Assembly: GCA_900315525.1 (NCBI GenBank)
Contig: OMZO01000027.1
Span: 1-49,331, forward strand
Direction: 5' to 3'
DNA from: an uncultured Prevotella sp.
GTDB lineage: Bacteria > Bacteroidota > Bacteroidia > Bacteroidales > Bacteroidaceae
Length of the DNA: 49,331 bases
Made by a program: the position numbers and the translations under genes
Shown here: in pieces, positions 1 to 7,575 of the stretch
Layout of the letters: each line of letters begins with the position of its first letter
How positions within the stretch are numbered: the stretch's first letter is position 1
The notes under the pieces: model-generated
What the model was told of the DNA's origin: nothing
Database searches by the model: none
The model's input: the letters and a program-made list of their open reading frames with translations, nothing else

Positions 1-324
1 ATAGTCCGTATAAGCCGAGGGCCACATGCAAAACCCGCAATGATGCTTGGCGGTGAAGATGATGCCACGCATACCTGCCTGTTTACAGACACGCGCCCAT
101 TGCCGACAGTCGAGCTGGGAGGGATTGAAAATCTTCGGATCTTCGTTTCCGAATCCCCACTCTTGGTCAGTATAGGTGTTCAACGAGTAGTGGATGAAGG
201 CGTACATCTCCATTTCCTGCCAGCGCAGTTGGTTTTCCGTTGGCGTTGGCAGCGCACACGGTTGAACTTGTGCCAGCATATCTTGGCTGCAGACGAGCAG
301 CATGGCTATCAAAAAGCTTCTCAT
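1..324 (-). CDS. Alpha-L-fucosidase (GH29), N-terminal fragment, cut by window edge
   Basis: The reading frame starts with ATG at 324 on the minus strand and runs open off the left edge, giving 108 codons. The first ~19 residues (MRSFLIAMLLVCSQDMLAQ) look like a signal peptide, so export to periplasm or surface is expected. Next come features of the GH29 alpha-L-fucosidase N-terminus: an 'AFIHYSLNTYTDQEWG' strand and the 'FTAKHHCGFCMWPS' segment, which matches the conserved AKHHDGFCLW motif of the family. The catalytic aspartate lies beyond the fragment. GH29 enzymes release L-fucose from glycan side chains by a retaining mechanism. The gene diverges from the GH115 gene and has its own promoter at 352-382. 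GH29 also contains enzymes with relaxed specificity, so the exact substrate is open. Confidence 0.85.
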   Translation of the reverse strand, partial: MRSFLIAMLLVCSQDMLAQVQPCALPTPTENQLRWQEMEMYAFIHYSLNTYTDQEWGFGNEDPKIFNPSQLDCRQWARVCKQAGMRGIIFTAKHHCGFCMWPSAYTDY

Positions 325-351
325 TATTTTAAGTTTATAGGTTTGATGCCG

Positions 352-382
352 CAAAGATACTAAATTCTTGACAACTTACAAA
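352..382 (-). promoter_or_regulatory. Bacteroidota promoter of the GH29 gene
   Basis: On the minus strand a TTTG box (382-379) is followed after 19 bases by TATCTTTG (359-352), matching the Bacteroidota -33/-7 consensus. The predicted transcript would begin about 25 bases upstream of the ATG at 324. Confidence 0.75.
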
Positions 383-452
383 ATTTTTTTGTAACTTTGA
401 GTCGTGCTCGAAGTTAGGTTGCGTCTTGGAAATGAAAATAAATCATGATTTA

Positions 453-484
453 TTTCGCATTTCGCTCGATTTGCACTAACTTTG
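453..484 (+). promoter_or_regulatory. Promoter of the GH115 gene
   Basis: TAACTTTG at 477-484 is a perfect -7 box; TTTC at 453-456, 20 bases upstream, fits the -33 box in three of four positions. Transcription would start near 488-491. This excludes the upstream in-frame ATG at 445 and points to translation from 511. Confidence 0.7.
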
Positions 485-510
485 CAGCCAGAAGCAAACT
501 ACAAAAGGAA

Positions 511-2775
511 ATGAGGAAAGGATTATTGTTGGTGCTGTGCGCCTATTGTGCTTGGCTGCAGTCTGTTACTGCGGGGGAGGTGGTATGGTTCGACGGACAG
601 CATCCCGTCACCTATAGTCTGCCCAAGCGGGTGGAACCCGTGGTGAAAGTGGCGCTCGACTTGTTCAAAAGTGATTTACAGCAGGTGACGGGCATGATGC
701 CAGTGGCTGCGAAGAGACCGACGATTGTAGTCACGCAGGGCAAGGTGGCGCCTGATGGCTTCCGAATCTATGTGAAAGACGGTCAGATTATCATCGAGGG
801 CAGCAATGGTCGAGGGATGGCCTATGGACTGTTGGAACTCTCTCGGATGGCAGGTGTCTCGCCTTGGATCTGGTGGGGCGATATCGTGCCGGAGCGAAAG
901 GAACGGCTGCTCATCGACAGCGACTTCAGCACGACTCAGGCGCCCAGCGTGGCCTATCGCGGCATCTTTATCAATGATGAGGACTGGAGTACCCGTCCTT
1001 GGAGCTGTAAGAACTTTGAACCAGGTCCCGATGGCCAAATCGGTCCCAAGACCTATCGGAAGATATTTGAACTCCTGTTACGTCTGAGGGCCAACACGAT
1101 ATGGCCAGCGATGCACGAGGGCACGACGGCTTTCTTCAAGTTGCCTGGAGCCAAGGCGATGGCCGACAGTTGTGGTATCGTCATCGGTACTTCGCATTGT
1201 GAACCGCTGTTGCGCAACAACGTGGGCGAGTGGGACGTGGCTCAGCGTGGGCGCTTCAACTATAAGACCAACCGTGAGGGTGTGCAACAGTACTGGATAG
1301 AACGGCTGAAGGAGGTGAGTCGCTCGAAGGATAATATGTTCACCATCGGCATGCGGGGCATTCACGATAGTTCGATGGAGGGCTATGAGACGGAGCAGGA
1401 AAAGTTCGACGGTTTGCAGCAGGTGATCGACGACCAACAGCAGTTGCTGCGCCGGTATATAGGCAAGCCCGAACAGCAGATGCAGGTGTTCGTGCCCTAT
1501 AAGGAGGTGTTACAACTCTATGAGAAAGGTCTGAAGGTGCCCGACTATGTCACCCTGATGTGGTGTGACGATAACTACGGCTATATGACCCGTTATTCAG
1601 ATGTCCGCGAGCAACAGCGACAGGGTGGGGCTGGCGTCTATTATCATCTCAGCTACTGGGGACGTCCGCACGACTACCTCTGGCTGACGACGACTCAACC
1701 CGGTCTCATCTATAACGAGATGCGTGAAGCTTACGATCATCATGTCCGCAAACTCTGGATAGCCAACGTGCACGATGTGAAGGTGGCGGGCTATGACTTG
1801 GAACTCTTCCTCGATATGGCTTGGAACATCGACTGTGTCAGTGCAGAGACCATCGGTGACCATTATCGGAACTGGCTCTGTCGTCAGTTTGGTGAGGAGG
1901 CGGGGCGTCGGCTCTATCCGGCCATGTATGAGTTCTTCCGTCTTTGTGGTGAGCGACGCCCGGAATTCTCCGGATACACACAGGTGGAACTGGATAAGAA
2001 GAAATACCCTCGTGGTCTGTCGCCAGTCTCTGAGATACCGCTGACTGCCGCTGAGGCTGCAGCTCGCATGGCCGATTTTGAGCGTATTAAAGCCACGCTG
2101 ATAGAATGTCGTCCGCTGGTGCGTCCAGAACTGATGGACGCCTGGTTTGCCGCTATTGAGTATCCTGTCTATGCTTCGGCTGCGATGAACCGCAAGATCC
2201 TCTCCGATGCCCATGAGAGCCATCGGGCCTACGCGGAGATACAGTCTTTGACGGCGCAGTACAACGAACTGAATGGTGGGAAGTGGCGTGGACTGATGGA
2301 TGCTGCCCCTCGTCGTCTGCCTGTGTATGAGGATGTGCATGCCACGCTGACGGGTAAGTCGGTCAACAAGGTCTGGGCATGCGATGCCAGTCAGTATGAG
2401 ACTGCTAGCGAGGGTGCTGCGAAGATTCAGATGCTTGGACATTCGATGAACGCCGTCTCTCTGCCCAAGGATGGGAGTCTGGCCTATCGTTGCTCTGTAG
2501 CTGAGGCGGGAGATTACGTCCTGCGCACCGCCCTCATCCCGACACAGGCTGTCGATAGCGGCGATATCCGTTATAGTGTCAGCGTGGATGGGGCAGAGCC
2601 TGTGGTCTTTTCGCTGAAAGAACCCTTCCGCTCGGAGGAGTGGAAACGGAACGTGCTGCGAGGTCAGGCGCTTCGCGATCTCCCCATTCGTCTCTCCGCA
2701 GGCGCGCACACTGTCACCCTCCGTGCCCTTGATGAGCATATCGTGGTTGACCAGTTGTGCATTTTTTATGAATAA
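511..2775 (+). CDS. Glycoside hydrolase family 115, probable alpha-glucuronidase
   Basis: A 754-residue secreted protein. The chosen start (MRKGLLLVLCAYCAWLQSV) gives a clear signal peptide; an in-frame ATG at 445 lies upstream of the promoter and is unlikely. Motifs typical of GH115 are seen in order: an N-terminal GH67-like alpha/beta domain ending in 'GRGMAYGLLELSRMAGVSPW', then 'YRGIFINDEDWSTRPW', 'LRLRANTIWPAMHEGTTAF', 'GIVIGTSHCEPLLRNN', 'MWCDDNYGYMTRYSD' and 'VHDVKVAGYDLELFLDMAWN', and a C-terminal beta-sandwich of about 130 residues ('SLAYRCSVAEAGDYVLRTALIPT'). GH115 enzymes remove (4-O-methyl-)glucuronic acid from xylan or, in some gut Bacteroides, act on arabinogalactan. The SGNH, GH105 and GH2-like genes follow on the same strand after a ~370-bp gap. 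The length is slightly short for the family (about 800-950), but no core motif is missing. Confidence 0.9.
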   Translation: MRKGLLLVLCAYCAWLQSVTAGEVVWFDGQHPVTYSLPKRVEPVVKVALDLFKSDLQQVTGMMPVAAKRPTIVVTQGKVAPDGFRIYVKDGQIIIEGSNGRGMAYGLLELSRMAGVSPWIWWGDIVPERKERLLIDSDFSTTQAPSVAYRGIFINDEDWSTRPWSCKNFEPGPDGQIGPKTYRKIFELLLRLRANTIWPAMHEGTTAFFKLPGAKAMADSCGIVIGTSHCEPLLRNNVGEWDVAQRGRFNYKTNREGVQQYWIERLKEVSRSKDNMFTIGMRGIHDSSMEGYETEQEKFDGLQQVIDDQQQLLRRYIGKPEQQMQVFVPYKEVLQLYEKGLKVPDYVTLMWCDDNYGYMTRYSDVREQQRQGGAGVYYHLSYWGRPHDYLWLTTTQPGLIYNEMREAYDHHVRKLWIANVHDVKVAGYDLELFLDMAWNIDCVSAETIGDHYRNWLCRQFGEEAGRRLYPAMYEFFRLCGERRPEFSGYTQVELDKKKYPRGLSPVSEIPLTAAEAAARMADFERIKATLIECRPLVRPELMDAWFAAIEYPVYASAAMNRKILSDAHESHRAYAEIQSLTAQYNELNGGKWRGLMDAAPRRLPVYEDVHATLTGKSVNKVWACDASQYETASEGAAKIQMLGHSMNAVSLPKDGSLAYRCSVAEAGDYVLRTALIPTQAVDSGDIRYSVSVDGAEPVVFSLKEPFRSEEWKRNVLRGQALRDLPIRLSAGAHTVTLRALDEHIVVDQLCIFYE

Positions 2776-2863
2776 ATGATACATAAAGTTCCGGAAATAT
2801 TCCCGAAGGTGTTAATTTAATGTTAAAAAGCGAAATTCGAGAACAATTTGACGGAAAATTTGC

Positions 2864-2871
2864 TATATTTG
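2864..2871 (+). promoter_or_regulatory. -7 box of the small transcription unit
   Basis: TATATTTG fits TAnnTTTG exactly. A TTTG lies only 13 bases upstream (2847-2850), closer than the usual 19-21, so the -33 element is weak or absent. Confidence 0.5.
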
Positions 2872-2902
2872 TGACGTGTTAATATCATGGGGAGGATTGC
2901 TT

Positions 2903-3001
2903 ATGTCAACTAAGAACGAACGAAATGAAGAGAAAAAACTCGACTTGAAGCGTGTCGAAGGTTATTCACCCACACAGTTACCATCGATATGGTATAGCTG
3001 A
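2903..3001 (+). CDS. Putative 32-residue small protein
   Basis: ATG at 2903, stop TGA at 2999-3001. The predicted product is highly charged in its first half (MSTKNERNEEKKLDLKRVEG) and ends in an aromatic YSPTQLPSIWYS tail. Support is contextual: a -7 box 30 bases upstream, a strong GGGGAGG Shine-Dalgarno about 7 bases before the ATG (unusual here, where most genes lack one), and a strong hairpin 12 bases after the stop. There is no signal peptide or membrane segment. I do not recognise the family. The same RNA could instead act as a small regulatory RNA or leader, with the peptide incidental. Confidence 0.45.
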   Translation: MSTKNERNEEKKLDLKRVEGYSPTQLPSIWYS

Positions 3002-3013
3002 AGAATTAAAGAA

Positions 3014-3048
3014 AAAGCGTGTTGCGAACTTTGCAACACGCTTTCTTT
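3014..3048 (+). terminator. Hairpin terminator after the small ORF
   Basis: A perfect 12-bp stem, AAAGCGTGTTGC (3014-3025) with GCAACACGCTTT (3033-3044) and a 7-base loop, followed by a T-rich CTTTGTC tail. Confidence 0.75.
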
Positions 3049-3114
3049 GTCTAAAAAAATCACAAATTAAAGGCGGAAAATCAAAAAAGATGGTTGGTTT
3101 TGGTAATAATTCAG

Positions 3115-3122
3115 TATCTTTG
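3115..3122 (+). promoter_or_regulatory. -7 box of the SGNH-GH105-GH2 operon
   Basis: TATCTTTG 22 bases before the ATG at 3145. A TTGG lies at 3094-3097; the -33 match is imperfect. Confidence 0.6.
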
Positions 3123-3144
3123 CACCAAAACTAAAAGCTGATAT

Positions 3145-3831
3145 ATGAAGAAAATAACTTTAACCATACTGGCCGTGTTGATGGCTGGTATAGCTGTTGC
3201 CCAGACTAAGGCCGTCTCGATTTTAGGTGATTCTTACTCTACCTATGAGGATTTTGTCACACCCGCTACGAACGAATTGTGGTATTATGCCAAGAACTCA
3301 GAGCAGAAGACTGACGTCAAAGATGTGCGTCAGACCTGGTGGCATCAGTTAATCAAGGAGAACGGTTGGCGACTGGCTGTCAATAATTCCTATAGCGGAG
3401 CAACCATCAGTTATACAGGCTATGACGGGAATGACTACAGCCCGCGTTCCTTCAATACGCGTATGGACAATCTTGGACAGCCCGATATCATCTTCATCTT
3501 CGGAGCTACCAACGATAGCTGGGCTGGTTCTCCTATCGGTGACTTCATATACGAGGGTATCAAGAAAGCCGACCTATACGAGTTCCGTCCTGCACTGGCC
3601 CACATGTTGCGGTGGATGACGGATCGGTATGTCAATACGGAAATCTATTTCATCCTGAATACGGAACTCAAAGACGAAATCAATACTTCGGTGAAGACCA
3701 TCTGCGCGCATTATGGCGTGCCCGTCATCACGCTGACGGAGGTGGATAAGATTTCAGGCCACCCCTCGGTGAAGGGCATGCGCCAGATAGCAGACCAAGT
3801 GAACAGTTTCCTGAAGTCGAACGCAAAATAA
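3145..3831 (+). CDS. Secreted SGNH/GDSL-family hydrolase (probable carbohydrate esterase)
   Basis: 228 residues with a clear signal peptide (MKKITLTILAVLMAGIAVAQ). SGNH blocks are visible: SILGDSYSTY with nucleophile Ser30, a conserved glycine region near 'SYSGATIS' (80s), FGATNDSW with Asn123, and SGHPSVKG with His206. In most SGNH enzymes an Asp lies three residues before the His; here that position is Ile203, and the nearest Asp is 201. Family members remove acyl groups such as acetyl from sugars. Between a GH115 and a GH105 gene, deacetylation of plant polysaccharide is the natural guess. The stop is 3 bases before the next ATG, so the two genes are co-transcribed. Substrate is inferred from context only. 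Confidence 0.8.
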   Translation: MKKITLTILAVLMAGIAVAQTKAVSILGDSYSTYEDFVTPATNELWYYAKNSEQKTDVKDVRQTWWHQLIKENGWRLAVNNSYSGATISYTGYDGNDYSPRSFNTRMDNLGQPDIIFIFGATNDSWAGSPIGDFIYEGIKKADLYEFRPALAHMLRWMTDRYVNTEIYFILNTELKDEINTSVKTICAHYGVPVITLTEVDKISGHPSVKGMRQIADQVNSFLKSNAK

Positions 3832-3834
3832 TCC

Positions 3835-5229
3835 ATGAACATGAGAAAAGTGTTATTTTCGCTGATAAGCCTTTTTGTGACCACACCGCTGTTTGCCCAG
3901 CAAGTGAATGACAATAATACGCCGCTGCATCTGATGAAACCAGCATATCGCATCGGCTATGGTGTGTCGAAGTCTGAGGAGGTGAAGCAGGTCATGGACA
4001 GGGTGCTTCAATATATCGACGCCGAGACTCCGGCAGCGCTGGTGGATAAGAATACAGGCGCTCCTGTGACGGACTACAAGAAGATCACCGCTTCGACTCA
4101 ATTGAAGCAGGGGGGATTCAGGCTGACAAGTTATGAGTGGGGTGTCACTTATTCTGGTGTTCTCGCTGCCTATGCTGCTACTGGAGATAACGCCTATCGT
4201 GACTATGTCGTCAAGCGTCATCAACTGCTGGCTGACATCGCTCCGTATTTCCAGAAGATCTATGCGAAGGATAAGAACATTGACGGGAATATCCGCCGCG
4301 TCATCGATCCCCATGCCCTAGACGATGCCGGGGCTGTCTGCTGTTCGATGATCAAGTTGCTCCTCGCTGACGGGAAACAGCCCTTGCGCCCACTGATTGA
4401 CAACTATGCCGACTATATCATGAACAAGGAATACCGTCTCTCTGACGGCACCTTTGCCCGTATCCGTCCGCAGAAGAACACACTCTGGCTCGACGATATG
4501 TTCATGGGCATCCCGACGGTAGCCTACATGGGTAAACTGACAGGTGATGCCAAGTATTATGATGAGGCAGCCCGGCAGGTGCTCCAATTCGCAGAACGGA
4601 TGTGGGTGCCAGAGAAAGGACTCTTCCGTCACGGTTGGGTGGAGGCGATGGATCCTCACCCTGCCTTCCACTGGGGACGGGCTAACGGATGGGCCATCCT
4701 GACGATGTGCGAGGTGCTCGACGTGTTGCCTGCCGACCATCCGAAGCGAACTGAGATCATGGAATTGCTGAAGGCGCATGCCGCAGGACTGGCACGCCTC
4801 CAACATCACGACGGCTTCTGGCATCAGTTGCTCGACCGTGATGACACCTATCTGGAAGCTTCAGCCACAGCGATCTATACTTACTGTTTGGCTCACGCTG
4901 TCAATCAGGGATGGCTCGATGCCAAAGCCTTCGGTCCTGTGGCCCAACTTGGCTGGCATGCGGTTGCCTCAAGTGTCAACGAAAAAGGACAGGTGGAGCA
5001 GGTCTGTGTGGGGACAGGCATGGGATTCGATTCTTCGTTCTATGCCTATCGTCCTTGTCACGTAATGGCTGCCCACGGTTATGGTCCTGTAATCTGGGCT
5101 GGTGCGGAGATGATCAACATGCTGAAGCGCCAGCATCCGAAGTCTAACGATTCTGCCGTGATGTTCTATGATACGGAGGTTCCTACAGATTCTCCTATCT
5201 TCAACTATGACGGTAGTACTAAATTCTAA
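3835..5229 (+). CDS. GH105/GH88-type unsaturated uronyl hydrolase
   Basis: 464 residues (ATG 3835; a second in-frame ATG at 3841 is equally possible) with a signal peptide ending near LFAQ. The (alpha/alpha)6-barrel family pattern is clear: LTSYEWGVTYSGVLAAYA (97-114), DPHALDDAGA (158-167), LWLDDMFMGIP (217-227), FRHGWVEAMDPHPAFHWGR (264-282) and RANGWA. Asp163/164 and Asp220/221 are the candidate acid/base residues. GH105 enzymes hydrate and cleave the 4,5-unsaturated uronic acid left by lyases at the non-reducing end of rhamnogalacturonan or related acidic glycans; some act on unsaturated glucuronyl in arabinogalactan. No polysaccharide lyase is in the window. The gene sits 3 bases after the SGNH gene and 7 bases before the GH2-like gene, one operon. 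Confidence 0.88.
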   Translation: MNMRKVLFSLISLFVTTPLFAQQVNDNNTPLHLMKPAYRIGYGVSKSEEVKQVMDRVLQYIDAETPAALVDKNTGAPVTDYKKITASTQLKQGGFRLTSYEWGVTYSGVLAAYAATGDNAYRDYVVKRHQLLADIAPYFQKIYAKDKNIDGNIRRVIDPHALDDAGAVCCSMIKLLLADGKQPLRPLIDNYADYIMNKEYRLSDGTFARIRPQKNTLWLDDMFMGIPTVAYMGKLTGDAKYYDEAARQVLQFAERMWVPEKGLFRHGWVEAMDPHPAFHWGRANGWAILTMCEVLDVLPADHPKRTEIMELLKAHAAGLARLQHHDGFWHQLLDRDDTYLEASATAIYTYCLAHAVNQGWLDAKAFGPVAQLGWHAVASSVNEKGQVEQVCVGTGMGFDSSFYAYRPCHVMAAHGYGPVIWAGAEMINMLKRQHPKSNDSAVMFYDTEVPTDSPIFNYDGSTKF

Positions 5230-5236
5230 TTGATCC

Positions 5237-6736
5237 ATGAAACAACTATTAGTCGTATTATTATCGCTGTTCGCTTTTATTCCGTCTGATGCTCAGGAGA
5301 CGATATCACTTTCTGGTTTTTGGGAGTATTCCCTTGCTGATTCCGCAGGTTATGCCGGTGAAGTGACGTTGCCGGGAGTATTGCCTGTCAAGGGGGATCG
5401 TATCAGCCTTCGTCATTCTGTCTATGTACCAGGCACATGGGACAGGAAACGCATCTTCCTCTATTTGGAGCGTCCGCTGTTTGAGACGAATGTCTATGTC
5501 AATGGCTATCAGGTAGGTGGCGACAGCATCTTGTCTGTCCCTCATCGTTTTGATATCACGAAGGCGTTAAAGCTGGGTACCCGCAACACGATTGTTGTCA
5601 GCGGTCGTCCAAAGGGACATGTGGTAGGCATTACAGGTTTAATGGAACTACGGTCTCACGACGAGGATCTGCATATCCGGCGTGTACGCGTCTATCCACA
5701 GCCCTATCAGAACATCGTGCAGGTTGAGACGCAGCTTGAGGGCAGCTATTACGACTTGTCGTATTATCCGCTTCAGGTGTTGATGCAGCGTGCGAATGTC
5801 GATTCTGCTGCCGTGACAATGGTCAACTATGAAATAGAGAACCGGCACATGATACTCAATGTACCTGCTGGTAAGAAAATTGATCTCTGGGATGAGTTCA
5901 CCCCCAATCTCTATCAGATAGGCGTCTCTGCTGGATATGAATATTATGAGACCACCTTTGGCATGCGCGAGTTGGCGAGGGAGGGAGAACAGTTGTTGAT
6001 CAACCGTCGCCCGCTTTATCTGCGTGGTGTCGTGGAGCGTCATACATTCTCTGAGGGTTATCCTCCTACTGACGAACGCCCTTGGCAAACCATCTTCCAG
6101 CGTTATAAGGACTGCGGACTCAATCTTGTCTATTTTGCAGACTACTGTCCGACGGATGCTGCTTTCACAGCGGCAGACAAGTTGGGACTAATGCTTTATC
6201 CTGCTGATTCGCTGCCGATGCGTGAGCGCATCTTGGATACCTATGGCGATCATCCGTCTCTGTTGCCGGTTCTGCCGCATGTTCAGAGGGTTGCGGAGCA
6301 GAAAGTCTGCAAGGAGAGGATTGAGGCGTTGTTAGCCGATTCGTTATCGCCTGGTTTCTTGCTTCCATGTATTCCCGACAGCATCGTTGCCAGCAAGATG
6401 CACCAGTATTGTTCGGCACTGGTGCCTTTGGCTCATCTGTCTCAGAAGGAATACACTTCTGCCGACACGCTGAGGGCCTCTGTGGAATGCTATAATGCCC
6501 TTTATGGTGACATCAGAAAGGTACAGGCAACTTACTTTATCAGTAATGAGAATCACGATGTACTCGCCAGCGGATTGTTATATACTGGTGGTGTACCTCT
6601 AGGGCCTTCCAATCCTTTAGGTGAGATCGTCGTGCCACTCGAAAAAGTAGTTGCTCCTCAAAGGTTGACGCTTACTATCGTCCTTAGTGGCAATAAATAT
6701 GTCAACCAGTGGGATTTTATGGTTAAAAATAAATAA
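5237..6736 (+). CDS. GH2-like protein, shortened and apparently lacking catalytic residues
   Basis: 499 residues with a signal peptide (MKQLLVVLLSLFAFIPSDAQ). Residues ~22-140 form a GH2 sugar-binding jelly roll (LSGFWEYSLAD; YLERPLFETNVYVNG). Residues ~145-245 form the Ig-like middle domain ending in 'FTPNLYQIGV'. The start of the TIM barrel follows (LLINRRPLYLRGVVERHTF, 253-271; EGYPPTDERPW; AAFTAADKLGLMLYP). GH2 relatives then carry YGNHPSF...GNE with the acid/base Glu. Here the equivalent is YGDHPSLLPVLPHV (336-349), so the Asn-Glu pair is absent. The barrel also ends early: known relatives run to 800-1000 residues. It may be a carbohydrate-binding pseudoenzyme. Exonuclease III follows 8 bases after the stop. 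Confidence 0.75.
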   Translation: MKQLLVVLLSLFAFIPSDAQETISLSGFWEYSLADSAGYAGEVTLPGVLPVKGDRISLRHSVYVPGTWDRKRIFLYLERPLFETNVYVNGYQVGGDSILSVPHRFDITKALKLGTRNTIVVSGRPKGHVVGITGLMELRSHDEDLHIRRVRVYPQPYQNIVQVETQLEGSYYDLSYYPLQVLMQRANVDSAAVTMVNYEIENRHMILNVPAGKKIDLWDEFTPNLYQIGVSAGYEYYETTFGMRELAREGEQLLINRRPLYLRGVVERHTFSEGYPPTDERPWQTIFQRYKDCGLNLVYFADYCPTDAAFTAADKLGLMLYPADSLPMRERILDTYGDHPSLLPVLPHVQRVAEQKVCKERIEALLADSLSPGFLLPCIPDSIVASKMHQYCSALVPLAHLSQKEYTSADTLRASVECYNALYGDIRKVQATYFISNENHDVLASGLLYTGGVPLGPSNPLGEIVVPLEKVVAPQRLTLTIVLSGNKYVNQWDFMVKNK

Positions 6737-6744
6737 GGTAAGTT

Positions 6745-7494
6745 ATGAAACTGGTTTCTTGGAATGTAAATGGACTTCGCGCCTGTGAAGGCAAGGGTTT
6801 TAGTGATGTGTTCCATGAGTTGGATGCCGACTTCTTTTGTCTTCAGGAAACGAAGATGCAGGAGGGACAGCTCGACCTCGCCTTCGACGGGTATCAGTCG
6901 TATTGGAACTATGCCGACAAGAAAGGCTATAGCGGAACGGCTATATTCACCCGCCACCAACCGCTCAGCGTGACAAACGGTATCGGTATTGACGAGCACG
7001 ACCACGAGGGACGCGTCATCACGCTTGAGATGGACGATTTCTACCTCGTCTGCTGTTATACACCGAATTCTCAGGACGGTCTGAAGCGCCTGGACTATCG
7101 CATGCAGTGGGAAACAGACTTCCGGAATTACCTAAAAGGCCTTGATGCCAAGAAACCCGTCATCCTTTGTGGTGACTTGAACGTGGCCCATGAGGAGATA
7201 GACATCAAGAATCCGAAGACCAACCGGCATAATGCAGGCTTTACCGACGAGGAGCGTGAGCAGTTCACCAACCTCTTGGAAAGTGGGTTCACCGACTCTT
7301 TCCGTTTCAAGTATCCGGAAGAGGTGAAGTATTCGTGGTGGTCGTATCGTTTCCAGGCCCGTCAGAAGAATGCTGGCTGGCGCATTGACTACTTCGTCAT
7401 CTCCGATCGTCTGCGCGAACGTCTGGAGGATGCTCAGATCCATACAGAGATATTCGGCAGCGACCATTGTCCGGTGGAGTTGACGATTCGCTGA
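6745..7494 (+). CDS. xth: Exodeoxyribonuclease III / AP endonuclease
   Basis: 249 residues, the usual length. The DNase I-like motifs of the ExoIII family are intact: SWNVNGLRA (Asn7), CLQETKMQ (Glu35), CYTPNSQDGLKRLDYR, CGDLNVAHEEID (Asp144, Asn146), RIDYF and the terminal GSDHCPVEL (Asp240, His241). The enzyme cuts the phosphodiester 5' to abasic sites in base-excision repair and has 3'-5' exonuclease activity. It starts 8 bases after the GH2-like gene on the same strand, so it may be read from the glycan operon as well as from an unseen promoter; no -7 box was found directly before it. Confidence 0.95.
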   Translation: MKLVSWNVNGLRACEGKGFSDVFHELDADFFCLQETKMQEGQLDLAFDGYQSYWNYADKKGYSGTAIFTRHQPLSVTNGIGIDEHDHEGRVITLEMDDFYLVCCYTPNSQDGLKRLDYRMQWETDFRNYLKGLDAKKPVILCGDLNVAHEEIDIKNPKTNRHNAGFTDEEREQFTNLLESGFTDSFRFKYPEEVKYSWWSYRFQARQKNAGWRIDYFVISDRLRERLEDAQIHTEIFGSDHCPVELTIR

Positions 7495-7520
7495 AGAATT
7501 GCGTCTTTTCGCAGAATAGA

Positions 7521-7552
7521 TTTGGCTATGTTGAAAAGTGTGACTACCTTTG
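7521..7552 (+). promoter_or_regulatory. Promoter of the VTC-DUF4956-DUF2490 operon
   Basis: TTTG at 7521-7524, exactly 20 bases, then TACCTTTG at 7545-7552: a full Bacteroidota consensus, 23 bases before the ATG at 7576. Confidence 0.85.
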
Positions 7553-7575
7553 CAGCGTGAAACTTATAAAGTAGG

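Larger units (their letters stand above)
2776..3144 (+). other. 369-bp gap between GH115 and SGNH genes
   Basis: The gap is AT-rich. It holds a complete small transcription unit: a TATATTTG box, a strong Shine-Dalgarno, a 32-codon ORF and a hairpin terminator. A second -7 box (3115-3122) then serves the SGNH gene. A longer frame from GTG 2952 to 3134 crosses the hairpin and the downstream promoter and is not credible. Confidence 0.7.

Noticed and set aside
1597-2784. 395-codon open frame on the minus strand, opposite the GH115 gene
   Set aside because: It is the mirror of the GH115 coding frame, has no signal, promoter or recognisable domain, and its amino-acid make-up is that of an antisense shadow.
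2952-3134. 60-codon plus-strand frame from GTG 2952
   Set aside because: Runs through the terminator hairpin and the SGNH -7 box; the 32-codon ORF in another frame has better signals.
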